Position numbers and translations under genes: made by a program
In this document: one piece after another, positions 36,165 to 47,256 of the stretch
Layout of the letters: every line of letters starts with the position of its first letter
Numbering within the stretch: the stretch's first letter is position 1
NCBI GenBank assembly: GCA_021396245.1
Contig: WNYE01000118.1
Span: forward strand, 1 to 64,000
Length of the DNA: 64,000 nucleotides
Source: Sporothrix humicola
Lineage: Eukaryota > Ascomycota > Sordariomycetes > Ophiostomatales > Ophiostomataceae
Reading direction: 5' to 3'
Notes under the pieces: generated by a model
Databases searched by the model: none
Told to the model about the DNA's origin: nothing
What the model saw: only the letters and a program-made list of their open reading frames with translations

Positions 36165-39100
36165 ATGCACCAATTGGCACGTGGCACACGGCTCGGCCGG
36201 GTTCAGTCGTCACATGTTTGCACAGCATGCTTGACGGCCTTCAAACGGCCGACGCCTGTGTCTCGGGTCACATTGTACAGCGCGCTGCAGCAACCTTCGC
36301 GGAACTACGCACGAGAAGCCTCCGAATCCACCGACTCTGCCACGGCCAATACCGCTGCCGAAATATCTACCGCGCGCTCGCCGGTCGATGCAGGAAAAAC
36401 GAATGATGCCTCCGCGCCAGTACGAAGAAAGTCCTCAAACGCCAACGTCAACAGGCCCAATGGCATTGGCCCCAGTACCCATACAGGTGGCCGAAAGGCT
36501 ATGAAAGGAAGCAAGGCCACCTCAAAGGCGGCGCTCAACGGAGCTGCTGCACATCAAGCAAGCCAAACACAGCTCAAGCTGTGGCGTGAGACGCTGGAGG
36601 TGCTCAAGAAGCTAGAGACCGCCCAGGGCCGGCTGGCCGAGCAGGCGGCAATTGCGACAGGTGTTGCAACTGAAGAGTCATTGAAGACCGCTGTGGCATC
36701 AGCCAAGGAAGTTGGAAAGAAGGCTGCTTTAGCGACCTCTGGCAAGACTACAAAGCAAGGGGGCCCGGCCTTAGGCGGCACACCGGAAGAAAAGCAGGCG
36801 GCCATTGAGGCAGCAAAGGAGGCACAAGAGCAGGTCAAAATGCTGACGAATGCGCTACACCTACTCAAGGCTGTTTTAAGCACACAAGGGTCGCGGCAAC
36901 CACAGCAAATGCAGGAAGGGCAGGCCCAGACAACGGAACCAGTGTCTAAAGACGACCAATCGGAGGCCAAGCTGAACAAGCATGCAAAAAAGAAGCCACC
37001 GAAAAGGACGGCTGAGAAGGCGGCGCCGGCACCGGTGCCACCGATAACTGTGGCACCAACAACGCCAGACGAAACCGTTATATCGTCCAAAGAGGCAAGG
37101 GATAACTCTGCGCTGGGAACCGACCTCCCATTTTCGTCTATAAAACCGGCTGCTGTTTCAACTAAAAAGGCGCCGCTACCGAAGAAAAAGCCCAAGCCAG
37201 CTGGCCTGGTCCCTGGGAACAAGTCGCCGTACAAGGTCAACAGGATTGAGTCGAAAAAGTTGGCTTTGTCGCCCGTTGAAGAAAACCGGCGGCCAGTGCC
37301 ACGGCTGCACTACGGCCTTGACCGGGCACTGTTCAACCCTGGCGTGTACCATCTGCAAGACCCGCGGTCCCGCGTGTTCAATTTCGATCCGTATCTGGCG
37401 ACCATCATGCCCCTGCAAGAATTTGATTTTAACGCGCTCAAGCAATACGTCACCTCCTCGAAAGATTCAACCCTCATTTCTATGGCAGCGAAGCACAAGA
37501 TGAAGTACTCGGGATCCACATCGAGCATGACGAGCATGCTCTCGCACTTTCATTTCCTGCTGAGCGGCTGGCGGCCAATCAGTGCAGCACACATTTCACG
37601 CTCCTTCACGCCGGAGTCAATGAACTTCACGCGCATCACGCGCGGACCCGCTGCAACATTTCTACACTATAGAGACGGCACCTACGCCATCGACGCAGAC
37701 AAGGAATTCGACACTGCCAGCATCTTGAGCATGCTCGGAAAGTCGATGGAGAAGCTGTTGACGCTGTCCAAGGAGGACTTTGAAAAGTACCGGGTCACGC
37801 GGTCTCATGAGCTGACGGATGAAGAGCGCAATGACCCGGAATCGTTTCACTACACAACGTTTGGCGACTTCATGATGCGCTCGCAGCTTGACGCATACGA
37901 CCCACGGCTGCCAGGAACGGGAATGTTCGATCTCAAGACGCGCGCCGTGGTATCCATCCGCATGGACGCACAGGACTTTCAGCGGGGACTAGGCTACGAG
38001 ATCCGGAACCGGTTCGGTCAATGGGAGTCGTTTGAACGCGAGTACTTTGACATGATTCGCTCGGCGTTCCTCAAATACTCGCTGCAGGTCCGCATGGGCC
38101 GCATGGACGGCATCTATGTCGCCTTCCACAACACGCAGCGCATCTTTGGCTTCCAGTACATCAGCATCAACGAGATGGACATCGCATTGCATGGCACCGA
38201 TGACACGGCGCTGGGTGACCGGGAGTTTAAGCTGAGTCTGCACCTGCTGAATGTGGTGCTAAACAAAGCCACGGAGCGGTTCCCGGGCCGGTCACTGCGG
38301 ATCCATGTTGAGGCACGGCCTTCGGAGGCTGCACCGTTTATGTACATATTTGCGACACCTGTTACGCCCGGGGAAATTGCCGAAGTCCAGGACGCGGGAA
38401 AGGCGTCAGTCGAGGCATTCGAACGCAATATCCTAGGCATGACGCCACGGGAGGCCGATGAGACTGACGATGCAGAGGTGGAAGCCAAGGAGCGCGAGGA
38501 GGGCGAGGAGCAAGATGATGGCTATGACGAGGACAGCTTCAGTGCAGATGTATGGGAGACGATGCGCCAGAAGGTTGAGGAGACGATGGAAAATGAAGAA
38601 CAGGGCATTGAGTCAGTGCGCGACACGATCGAGGATGCCCTCGAGCAGAGCGGTCTGCTGCGTGGACGGTCACCCGAAGAGACGCGCGCATATGTGGATG
38701 CGTTGCTCGAGGCGATTACGCGAACCGATACGGAGGCGGTGGCAGAGACGATCCTCAAGGGACAGGAAGACGCCGAAACAACAGTCGAGGAGGAAGCGTT
38801 AGAAGAAGCCGACGCCGATGCCGAGGCTGTGCATGGGGAGAACACCGACCCTGGGACAACTGGACGTGTGATCAAGTCAGATGTGGAAGCAGAAGCTATT
38901 GAGGCAGAGAGTGTGTTAGAACCTCCTGCCGCGGCCACCGAAGGTGCCAATGCCGAGCCATTGACTTCCGATCAAAACACGTCCATCGTTGACGAGGACG
39001 GCGACAGCAACTTGGAGGCTAACGAGTCATCCCGCAACGACGCAAACGAAGTATCTGCCCTACAGTCATCGCCATCGCCATCTTCGCCTTCGGAAACGCT

Positions 39101-39890
39101 CTCTCTCAAAGACCTCATCATCAGACTTGCCGCAAAGGTTGAGGCCGTCCAAGCCCGCGATGCTGCGGCCAGTAGCAACGCTGCGCCCGAGGGCCAGGCA
39201 GCCGGAAAGGACAAGGAAGACAACAGCGATGCAGGTTCAGACTCGCCCATGTCTTTCAACTACAATGGCGACATTGCTGAACTCGACGCCCCGAAGAACA
39301 AGCGCTTCGAGCGCATCTTGTCGGCGATGATGGCTAGCTCCAAGGAGAGCAAGTTCTCATCCAAAGCAACAGCCCCACCCGGCAGCGAGACCTCTTCGCC
39401 ACCAGAAGATTCCGAGCCCGAGATTCTGGGCATGATCATGACGATTCGCAACAAAGTCAACGGGCGCTATGTGGTGCGGCCAGATAAGTTCAACAATTCC
39501 GACTCGTGGACGGTCGAGTACGCCATTCAAGAAATTGAAGAGAAGCGGGCGCGGACTCTGTACCAAATGCTCAAGAAACGGCGCAAGGACCTGTTGAGCA
39601 AGGACAGCAAAGACGACAAGGACGACAAGGACGACAAGGACGGCAAGGGCGTCAAGGACGGCAAGGGCGCAAAAGGAGCCAGCGGGATCGACGACAGAAG
39701 ATCGGGCAAGACGGCTTTCAATCGTGAGTTTATGAAGAAGCTGTATGCCCTGAGTGCCAGGGGCCGCCGGTTCCGCAAGTCTGAAAATATCCGCATGCGA
39801 AACCGGCCAGTGCAGGTCTACGGCGTGGAAGGCGGGCTGGAGTTTGGAGAGGTGTTCCCTGACGTGGTCGACAATGACAACGACGGGTAG
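36165..39890 (+). CDS. PET127: Pet127-type mitochondrial RNA-processing protein
   Basis: Homologue of yeast Pet127, a mitochondrial membrane-associated protein needed for 5' processing and turnover of mitochondrial RNAs; the family belongs to the PD-(D/E)XK nuclease fold. Single exon, 1241 residues, well over the 800 of yeast. Residues 1-55 are rich in Arg, Ser and Thr without early acids, fitting a mitochondrial presequence. A Lys/Ala/Pro-rich linker runs to about 370. The conserved core is about 370-760, starting RLHYGLDRALFNPGVYHL and including the nuclease-like FDLKTRAVVS, with Asp589 and Lys591. After it come a very acidic Glu/Asp/Ala-rich segment (about 765-1070) and a Lys/Asp/Gly repeat (about 1147-1170), which account for the extra length. 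The start is the first ATG in the frame. Confidence 0.9.
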   Translation: MHQLARGTRLGRVQSSHVCTACLTAFKRPTPVSRVTLYSALQQPSRNYAREASESTDSATANTAAEISTARSPVDAGKTNDASAPVRRKSSNANVNRPNGIGPSTHTGGRKAMKGSKATSKAALNGAAAHQASQTQLKLWRETLEVLKKLETAQGRLAEQAAIATGVATEESLKTAVASAKEVGKKAALATSGKTTKQGGPALGGTPEEKQAAIEAAKEAQEQVKMLTNALHLLKAVLSTQGSRQPQQMQEGQAQTTEPVSKDDQSEAKLNKHAKKKPPKRTAEKAAPAPVPPITVAPTTPDETVISSKEARDNSALGTDLPFSSIKPAAVSTKKAPLPKKKPKPAGLVPGNKSPYKVNRIESKKLALSPVEENRRPVPRLHYGLDRALFNPGVYHLQDPRSRVFNFDPYLATIMPLQEFDFNALKQYVTSSKDSTLISMAAKHKMKYSGSTSSMTSMLSHFHFLLSGWRPISAAHISRSFTPESMNFTRITRGPAATFLHYRDGTYAIDADKEFDTASILSMLGKSMEKLLTLSKEDFEKYRVTRSHELTDEERNDPESFHYTTFGDFMMRSQLDAYDPRLPGTGMFDLKTRAVVSIRMDAQDFQRGLGYEIRNRFGQWESFEREYFDMIRSAFLKYSLQVRMGRMDGIYVAFHNTQRIFGFQYISINEMDIALHGTDDTALGDREFKLSLHLLNVVLNKATERFPGRSLRIHVEARPSEAAPFMYIFATPVTPGEIAEVQDAGKASVEAFERNILGMTPREADETDDAEVEAKEREEGEEQDDGYDEDSFSADVWETMRQKVEETMENEEQGIESVRDTIEDALEQSGLLRGRSPEETRAYVDALLEAITRTDTEAVAETILKGQEDAETTVEEEALEEADADAEAVHGENTDPGTTGRVIKSDVEAEAIEAESVLEPPAAATEGANAEPLTSDQNTSIVDEDGDSNLEANESSRNDANEVSALQSSPSPSSPSETLSLKDLIIRLAAKVEAVQARDAAASSNAAPEGQAAGKDKEDNSDAGSDSPMSFNYNGDIAELDAPKNKRFERILSAMMASSKESKFSSKATAPPGSETSSPPEDSEPEILGMIMTIRNKVNGRYVVRPDKFNNSDSWTVEYAIQEIEEKRARTLYQMLKKRRKDLLSKDSKDDKDDKDDKDGKGVKDGKGAKGASGIDDRRSGKTAFNREFMKKLYALSARGRRFRKSENIRMRNRPVQVYGVEGGLEFGEVFPDVVDNDNDG

Positions 39891-40808
39891 GTTTCAGACC
39901 GCAGGAAATGGGGAGAAGCAAGCAGAAGCAGTTTATATGTGCAGGGGTGTATTTCTTGAAGCGTAAAGGCCATCTCCAGTTATAATAATAGACATATGTC
40001 AAAATCTTATATAGGGAAAAGTATCACTCCCAAGTTATGTGTCCGGATGTCCAACTGAAGTTATAGGTATTTCGTGTGTGTGAATTTTATTTTTATTTCT
40101 ACCTTCGTAATTTAAAGAGAATAAAAGAGAATAAAAAGATGAATAGAAGATGAATGAATAAAAAAGGAGAAAACAACGAAAGCAACGAATAAGAAATATA
40201 AGAAAACAGTAGAAAAGGACGGCCAAAAAAAAAAAAACGATGACCGACGAAAAATGAGATAACGGTAATAAGACTCGAATACATATCGTATATGAAAGAC
40301 TTTTGGAATGCCACACAATAGCGACCGAGATACGTATATTAATACTCCAAACCACACTATGCAATGCCACACGACTTAACGACCAAGACAACTCAATGTA
40401 ATACCCCGGGCTCGATAAGGCATTTGCCATTTCGTTAAGAAATACGTGCAAAGTGCATCAGGGCCTGTCACGTCTCGAGAAAAAAGAAACCCCCCACCCC
40501 CCAAATAAAACCGTATGCACGGTAACCAAACAACACACTAATCGAATTGTAAGATGCTGACACGGCACTTTCCAGGGGCTTTATTTCTCCCCATAGCGCC
40601 GCCAATGGCAGCGGCCCAGCTCTACCTCCGCCTTCCCTGTGTCGCTAAACAAAAATAATGGGTCTGTTCCGTAAGCCGGAGTTACGGCCTTCCGTGCCCA
40701 GTTAGTCATCCCATGTAATACTGTCCCATCCATTACTCTTGATTTGCACACCCCCGGTTCCCTGGACCAGACAAGCATCTCACAACTTTTCGACCACTGC
40801 CTTATCTC
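39891..40808. other. spacer PET127 to zinc-cluster gene
   Basis: About 0.9 kb. The first half is AT-rich (40080-40260) and holds the PET127 3' UTR; the second half is the promoter of the Zn2Cys6 gene. No gene seen. Confidence 0.5.
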
Positions 40809-42569
40809 ATGGACAGCCATCTCGCTCACCAGAGGCCGGGCCCTCGCCTGTACCACAAAAAGTCGCGTCTTGGCTGTATACGCTGTAAGGCACGACGTGT
40901 CAAGGTGAGAGACGCTGCGAAGACCATCAAATTTGAGGATTTACGGCTTGTCCTTCACATCGCTCGAATCGAGTTAACTAACGTTTCTCAGTGTGACGAG
41001 AAGCGCCCTGCATGCTCGGGCTGCAGCCGACACCTTGTCGAGTGTGTGTATTCTGCGGCGCCGGGCCGACTCAACAATCGTCATGAATCTGAACCACTGC
41101 GATTGACGAGTGGCACAAGTAGCAGTCCAAGTGGTACCACTGGAAGCAGGACTCGCCGTCGCAGCCGGATGGTGGTGGCGGCGGCTGCAAGCTCTTCAAA
41201 AAGCACCAAGCGTAACGGCGAGCCCACTAACGGCGGGCATGTGGTGTCTTCGTCCGACGACGATCGCTTTCTGGTCAGTGGCTATCAGGCCGCTGCACTC
41301 GAGACCGACCAGGGCCAGGACAAAGACCAAGACGACCTCGACGGTCTGCTCGACCCGGCCGAGTCCCGCACCCGTCGACTGACCGAGCTGCGCCTCTTGC
41401 ACAACTACCTGATGCAGCAAAGCTGGACTTTCGGACAGGCCCCGATACCAGCAGCCAGAGACGAGCAAGACCCTTTTATCTGGGCTGTCGACCTTGTTGG
41501 CCGTGCGGTCGAGGGCGACGGACAGGACAGCATCCTTTATACATTACTGGCACACTCGGCATTGAACCTGTGGGTCAGTGGGAAAGGTGTGAGTGGCACT
41601 CCGAGCGACCGAAAGACGCGTTCTGCCCATAGGCTGCTACACCGACAGTATTTGGCCCTCGCACTGCGGGCCCAGCGACGTGCTGTAGTGTCTCTTCTGG
41701 CAACACCTGCCAATAGTGCCCTTGGGCTCGCCGATGCTGTTGGCACCGCTAGTGTCTTGCTTGTGAACCATAGCTTTGCACTTGTGCAGACACTGCCGGT
41801 CGAGCCCTGGCAGCCGCCGCATGAGTGGCTGCAGATGGGCCGCGGTGCCATGCAAGTCATGGAGGTCGCGAAGGGCTACCTAGCCGGCACGCTAGAGCGG
41901 GAGAAAAAGAGGCAGGAGGACGCTGCTATCGCCTTGACCGGGACAAGAGGAACGCGCCCACCACATCTGCCTCCACCGCCCCGGGAAAATATAGAGTATC
42001 CTAGCCTCGTAACCAAGTTGCTCTTGGCATCCCCCCGCTTTGACCGTGCCGAAATGTTCTCTCCCGTATGGGCAGCACCCTATTTGTGGCTATTGGAAGA
42101 GCCCGTGGCAGATCAAAGGTTGACCTTGCAGGACGCGGGTGGTGATGGCGCGAAGGGCGGGGCTCACGATGATCCAGACGGCACCGATGACACCTCATTT
42201 GCACCATATTATGCCACCCTGGCCTACATTGGCTGGTGCGCCGCGGCCATTGCACGTCCAGACGAACCTGTTAATGCCATTTGCCGCCGCCTGGCCGGAG
42301 CTGCATACTGGTTTCCTGGCGCTTTGGAAGAACGATTGCGACAGCAGCGACCACGGGCCATGGTGTGCTTGGCCCAGTATTTTGCATTGTGGGTTCCATT
42401 TGAGCCTGGCCGTTCTGACCCTGCCTCTGGCCCAGGAAGACGTGAGGTTTGGATGATGGGGACAGCTGGCCGGCGACAGGTAGCGGCGATTCATGCGGCT
42501 CTGCCTGAGCGGTGGAAGTCGAAGGTGGCGCAGTTGTTGGAGGGTCATAGACCTCATCTGGGGCAATAG
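40809..42569 (+). CDS. Zn2Cys6 transcription factor (Upc2-like layout)
   Basis: DNA-binding regulator of the fungal zinc-cluster class. Two exons: 40809-40904 and 40992-42569, 557 residues. The N-terminal cluster reads C23-x2-C26-x6-C33-x6-C40-x2-C43-x6-C50, preceded by the HKKSRLGC signature often seen in Upc2-like factors. The 87-nt intron (GTGAGA donor, GTTAACTAAC branch) falls exactly between residue 32 and Cys33. It is a multiple of three and free of stops, so a retained-intron product would carry 29 extra residues inside the zinc cluster. A Ser/Thr-rich linker follows, and then from about residue 175 an alpha-helical region starting RRLTELRLLHNYLMQQ, as in the C-terminal domain of this group. 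Target genes are unknown. Confidence 0.88.
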   Translation: MDSHLAHQRPGPRLYHKKSRLGCIRCKARRVKVRDAAKTIKFEDLRLVLHIARIELTNVSQCDEKRPACSGCSRHLVECVYSAAPGRLNNRHESEPLRLTSGTSSSPSGTTGSRTRRRSRMVVAAAASSSKSTKRNGEPTNGGHVVSSSDDDRFLVSGYQAAALETDQGQDKDQDDLDGLLDPAESRTRRLTELRLLHNYLMQQSWTFGQAPIPAARDEQDPFIWAVDLVGRAVEGDGQDSILYTLLAHSALNLWVSGKGVSGTPSDRKTRSAHRLLHRQYLALALRAQRRAVVSLLATPANSALGLADAVGTASVLLVNHSFALVQTLPVEPWQPPHEWLQMGRGAMQVMEVAKGYLAGTLEREKKRQEDAAIALTGTRGTRPPHLPPPPRENIEYPSLVTKLLLASPRFDRAEMFSPVWAAPYLWLLEEPVADQRLTLQDAGGDGAKGGAHDDPDGTDDTSFAPYYATLAYIGWCAAAIARPDEPVNAICRRLAGAAYWFPGALEERLRQQRPRAMVCLAQYFALWVPFEPGRSDPASGPGRREVWMMGTAGRRQVAAIHAALPERWKSKVAQLLEGHRPHLGQ

Positions 42570-43041
42570 ACAACGAGAAGTGGAGTAATGCATGGCAAAA
42601 GACATATATTCGTCATATATTCTAATCACGGAAAAGAAAATAAGAGCAAGATGAGGATTTCCCTTTTTTTTTTTTCTCGTGCCACCCCTCCCCTGTAAAA
42701 CCGTGGCCGACTTGGAACTGCCACTTGATTATCCAGTTGTCTCATCAATAACGTTGATTACCCCGCAAAACGCCGTCGCTGTGCATAAAAAGGGAGAAAT
42801 AGAGAAAACAAAAATGAGAAGAGGCCCGGGGCAACTAGAACGAATCGCAAAATCTGACCACAAGTGGCGACGTTGAGCAGTGGAAGGGGATGCAGACAGA
42901 CAGTTGTATCCTCCAAGCACCGCAGAGGCGATGAGGCCTATGTGATGTTGGGTGAAAATGTAAGCAACTAATGTAATGCTTCGATGACGGTGGAAGGTGT
43001 CGTCCAAAGCGTCGCCCAAGACACCGTCGACAGATAAGTGT
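42570..43041. other. convergent spacer
   Basis: 472 bases between the 3' ends of the zinc-cluster gene (+) and the rhomboid gene (-). Contains a T run at 42664-42675 and presumably both 3' UTRs. No gene. Confidence 0.55.
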
Positions 43042-44796
43042 TTAAAAAAGGTTGGCCAGGCGCGGCGCTGCGCTGGAGAATAAATCGCGTTTCGTGGATG
43101 TGTTGGTCAACTGCAGATTGCCAATCTCACACCAGTTGTTCACAGGCAGACAGCTCAGGTACTTGCACCAGCCGCAAGTATGGTGGTAAATGTAAAAGTT
43201 GTTGAGCAGCAGAATGAACACAACAATCACCAGAACAATGGCACCAGCGCGTAGAAGCCACCATGCCCACCATAGCGGCTTGCGGCCCTTGAAAAAGCCA
43301 ATGGGGTTGCGCATAAATGTCGACGTTTTGAGGTTGTCCGAGTATGTACCACTGACAGATGCGTAAGAAGTGTCGTCTCCAATGCGCCGCCGGAGCGCGT
43401 TCGGGGAATGCAGCACAGATATGCCCAGCGCCAAGCCCATCAGGAAGCCGCCGATATGAGAAAAGTTGTCCAGGCCAGGCAAGAGACCCAGAACGAAGGA
43501 AATGACAATGTCCAAAACGATAAATAGCAAGTCTTTGACGGGGCTCCGGCGATCGCGCCAAGAATAGAGGAGGTCCAGGAGTGTCAGCGCGATAACACCG
43601 AAAAGCGAGCCCGATGCACCTGTGGATGAGATGCCAGTGGCAGCATAATTTCCGCCCATAACGAAGCCGAAGATGCCCGAGGAGACGTAAACAATAAAGA
43701 ATCGGATCGAGCCGATAGACCGCTCCATATCTCGGCCCATGGTCAGCTGGAGCAAAAGATTGAAGCCGATGTGGATGACACCGGCGTGCAAGAATATGGG
43801 CACAATAAAACGGAACCATTGGTTAGGCTCGGGGGTCTGTTTGGCGTTGCCGTCGTAGAGGGGGTTGGGGACGCCATTGAAACCACACAGCTGCGACAAT
43901 GTGCATTGGTTGGATGGGTCAGAGGCGTCGCTGGTTGTGCTGTTGGGGCACGGCCAATCGATGGCCACAGTAGACGACTGGACGCCATTAACGTTGTGCA
44001 TGCAAGGGACAAAGCGGGAACCCATGTTGATGAGGACGTAGGTCGAGGGCCCGATCATGGGGTTGAAACTGGGGTGAATCATGATGGGCGACCCTGTTAG
44101 AATACCGTTCTTGACAATTTCGGCAATGAAGACGGCGATTTGTGCAACTGTGAAGATGTAAACAACAATTGGGATACGCTTGCGGTTGTTCGCCCCCAGC
44201 ATGCCCAGCTCGCCAAAACGAACTCCCTTGCGACCGGTGCCCCCAGCACCAGATGGTAACTCGCCAGCCATGCCGTTCTGGGGAACATCGTAGACGTGAT
44301 CTGGTGAGTCGGCGCCGCCGAACTTATTGCCTGCGCGGTCTCGCAACGGGATGCCATCGGGGCCAACCGATGCGGCGAGCATGTTGTCTTCCGAGGGCGT
44401 ACGGTGTGGAGCGCCGTAGTAAGATGTGTCGGCGCTACCGTGGGCGTTGCTGGTTTGGCGGGATGCCGCAGGGTACATGTGGTCGTCGAAGACAGTCTCA
44501 AAGGGCGACGGGCTGACGCCACGAGGGCCATTGCCACCGGTACCATACGTATTCCGGGCCTGCGCTTCAGGGTCAGCCAGACGCTGTTGTGAGCTGTACG
44601 CCGGTGGTGTGGAGTTCATATAGGTTGACGATGCGGCGGCTGAAGGGCTGTCGTAAGCTGTGCCATGGCTGCTGTTGTAATACGGCGACGGCGATTGTCG
44701 TTGGCGAGCGCTTGCGTCGGCATAGTCGTAGCTGGGGTTGTAGCCCTGCGACCTGGAACCGCCAGAAGTGTACTCGTTGGAATATTGGTGTGACAT
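43042..44796 (-). CDS. rhomboid-family intramembrane serine protease
   Basis: Cleaves membrane proteins within or next to the bilayer; the subcellular site in fungi is Golgi/endosome or mitochondrion depending on the member, and this one has no mitochondrial presequence. Single exon, 584 residues. The first 235 or so are disordered, rich in Ser, Tyr, Gly and Ala. The rhomboid core follows: a first membrane segment after NRKRIPIVVYIF, an extended lumenal loop with several Cys, a WFRFIVPIFLHAG segment with HIGFN, the catalytic GASG motif with Ser395, and the partner His447 in NFSHIGGFLMG. A further membrane segment near residue 520 and a Cys-containing lumenal C-terminus follow. The start at 44796 gives the MSHQYS N-terminus; upstream in-frame codons lie in the pyrimidine-rich leader. 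Confidence 0.92.
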   Translation of the reverse strand: MSHQYSNEYTSGGSRSQGYNPSYDYADASARQRQSPSPYYNSSHGTAYDSPSAAASSTYMNSTPPAYSSQQRLADPEAQARNTYGTGGNGPRGVSPSPFETVFDDHMYPAASRQTSNAHGSADTSYYGAPHRTPSEDNMLAASVGPDGIPLRDRAGNKFGGADSPDHVYDVPQNGMAGELPSGAGGTGRKGVRFGELGMLGANNRKRIPIVVYIFTVAQIAVFIAEIVKNGILTGSPIMIHPSFNPMIGPSTYVLINMGSRFVPCMHNVNGVQSSTVAIDWPCPNSTTSDASDPSNQCTLSQLCGFNGVPNPLYDGNAKQTPEPNQWFRFIVPIFLHAGVIHIGFNLLLQLTMGRDMERSIGSIRFFIVYVSSGIFGFVMGGNYAATGISSTGASGSLFGVIALTLLDLLYSWRDRRSPVKDLLFIVLDIVISFVLGLLPGLDNFSHIGGFLMGLALGISVLHSPNALRRRIGDDTSYASVSGTYSDNLKTSTFMRNPIGFFKGRKPLWWAWWLLRAGAIVLVIVVFILLLNNFYIYHHTCGWCKYLSCLPVNNWCEIGNLQLTNTSTKRDLFSSAAPRLANLF

Positions 44797-47217
44797 GGTC
44801 GGGCAGAAGAAAAGGACGTGTTGACGGAATTCGTCGGAAAAGAAGACTGGATTGAAAACAGAAACGATGAGAAAAGGGCCAGGAGCGAGATGAAGCGAGG
44901 GGAGCAATGGGCGCTCCTCAAAATGGCAGAGTGCGGAGGATGATCGTGTTTCCTGATCAGGGATATTGATGGTATTATGTATTATGCCCAAGGAAGGCGC
45001 GGAAAGGAAGGTGCGGAGGGAGTCGAGCGTCGACCCTTTGTGGCTCTTTCTTCTCGTGTGGTTTTTGTTCTCTCCAGACGTTGTCCCCTACTGGAGCATT
45101 CGGGCAATCGACGAAAGGGGCTCGGCGGCTGTGGTAGAGGGTGACGAATGGGCAGGTCTGGAAAGCCAGCGCCTTTTGCGTTGTCGCGATTTGTTTCCGG
45201 ATATTCTCGCTGCAGGTTTGCTGTGTTGGTGGCCAAAGGAGCAGCGACGGGGTGAGGGCGAGAAGGACGGCTAATGGGAGAAATGCTCGGATCGTTTCGA
45301 GGTCGCTTTGCACGAACAGCGTCCGTAATGTCGTCTTGTAATAATGTCGAATTTAAGGTGAGACTCAATTTCCCGTTGTGTTTCTTCAATGTGCTTTTCT
45401 CCGTAGTGGAATTTGTGGTGGAATCTCCCCTTTTCCATCCAGGGGCTAGGTTGGTTTAGGCTAGAAACAAGAAAGAGGAAAGAACCAAGGGAGGAGATGA
45501 GGGAGAAGGGGAAGGTGCACAAGCGCTTTTGATGGAAAGAGAAAAAATGGCGATGAAAAAGAAAGGGCAGAATGGGAAAGAAGTGGGAAAGAGAAAAAGA
45601 GATTGAAGATGCGACGTATTTACGACATAAGATACAGGCAAAGATGCTGTGTAGATGGAACCGGACATGAAAGAATAAAGGCACGAGGAAAGGGACCAGG
45701 GGGGCTGTAGTGTTTGACACGCCCGAAACAGCATAATTTACGGAGCACAAAGAAGGCTGGGAATAGTTGGGGACAATACGCAAACCTGTTTGTCTTGTGC
45801 TTGGCTGTCTGGCTGTGTCTCCCATTTGCTGAATGGCTCCGTTGCGGCAGTGCAACGGCTGACTAGTCAAGAGTGGGATACGGAGGAAGATAGGCAGTAT
45901 TACATAGGTGAGGAACGCGTTTCGTATTTTGTTAGCAGATGGTGCTGGCCACGCCCGCGAACTTTGTTAGCGCACAGGCTGGAATGAGACATACAAGAGG
46001 TACCTGGATGTGCACTGTATCCCCTGTTTTGCACGAGTATTGGTCTTGCACCAACGACGTACTGATGTTCCTAATTTAGAAAGAGGCAGCCTCAAAGCGG
46101 TGTTGTTTTAGGTTGACAGGCGATAATCGGGCGCTTGGTAACTGGGCTCCAAGGGACCTCAGGAGACGTAATACTGACGAGAGTGAGGAAAAAGTATCAT
46201 GTTTCCGAGGCACTCCATTCTGCCGCCCACCCCCCCAACACAATCGTTGCGAAGGAGGACGACGACAAACAGGCGAGATAGGGTAGGATGTACTCACATT
46301 GCCACCTGTTCTGTGTACACAGTAATACGCAGGATCCCGGAATATGTGCGATTCTTTTCGCGCGGCATGTTTCAGTTGTCCAGCTGGCGGAAGACATACT
46401 CTTACAGCCGTCCATAGCAACCTGACCCTGAAAAAGGTGGGGCTCTTCCATAACTTTGCTTTGCTGGTGGTGTGTGGTGGTTTTCTTCTAGAAAATGAAA
46501 AGTACGGAGTACTATTACGACGTACACCCACTACTACTCCCTAATTGCACCGTAAAAGCTGATGCGTTTTGATATTTTACGAGTGGCTTTTTGCCCCTCT
46601 TGTTTAAACATACCGAGTAATACGACGTACAGCATACTCTACGACATACTGGCAGAACACTTTGGTTCCACTCTTCGCATTGCGTGGCCTGCGTGGCTTG
46701 CGTGGCTCGCGTCGCTACAGAATTGCGCAGATGGCTCGGACTGGAGTGCGCATGCAGCCCCGGAGGACAAGCGAGAGTGTGGGTGCGTGGCACGAACTAG
46801 AGCATTCGGTAATAAACCGTAAAAAAAAGAGAAGAAAAAACGGAAAGTCAGCCTTGCCCAACCCAACAAAGCTAATTATCGGGGCCCCCTCGACTCCTGC
46901 CAGCTCACTTCGGTCGAGTTCGGTTTGTTTAGTTGAATGGTGACTGGTGATTGAGTGACTCGGTTACCAAGTGATCGAGTTTATGTACAGTTCGTTTACC
47001 GCTGTGTCCGATTCCCATGCCCTTGGTGCGTATGTTGTAACCTGATCTTGTATCTAAGTTGCCGTCGCTGTGAAAATGACGCCCCCTGCCCCTTCTTCTT
47101 TTGCTTTCTTCCTTGCTTTCTTTCCTTCTCTTTTCGGCTGACCACTTGATTTGGTTTCTGGCCGCCCTTTTCCACCTTCGTTTTTCGTTGTCGTCTGGCG
47201 TTACAGCTGCCGTTGCT

Positions 47218-47256
<39 letters not shown>

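Noticed and set aside
45271..45870. 199-codon minus-strand frame upstream of the rhomboid gene
   Set aside because: Phe/Ser/Leu-rich translation of a GA/CT tract with no conserved features; most likely promoter or leader DNA.
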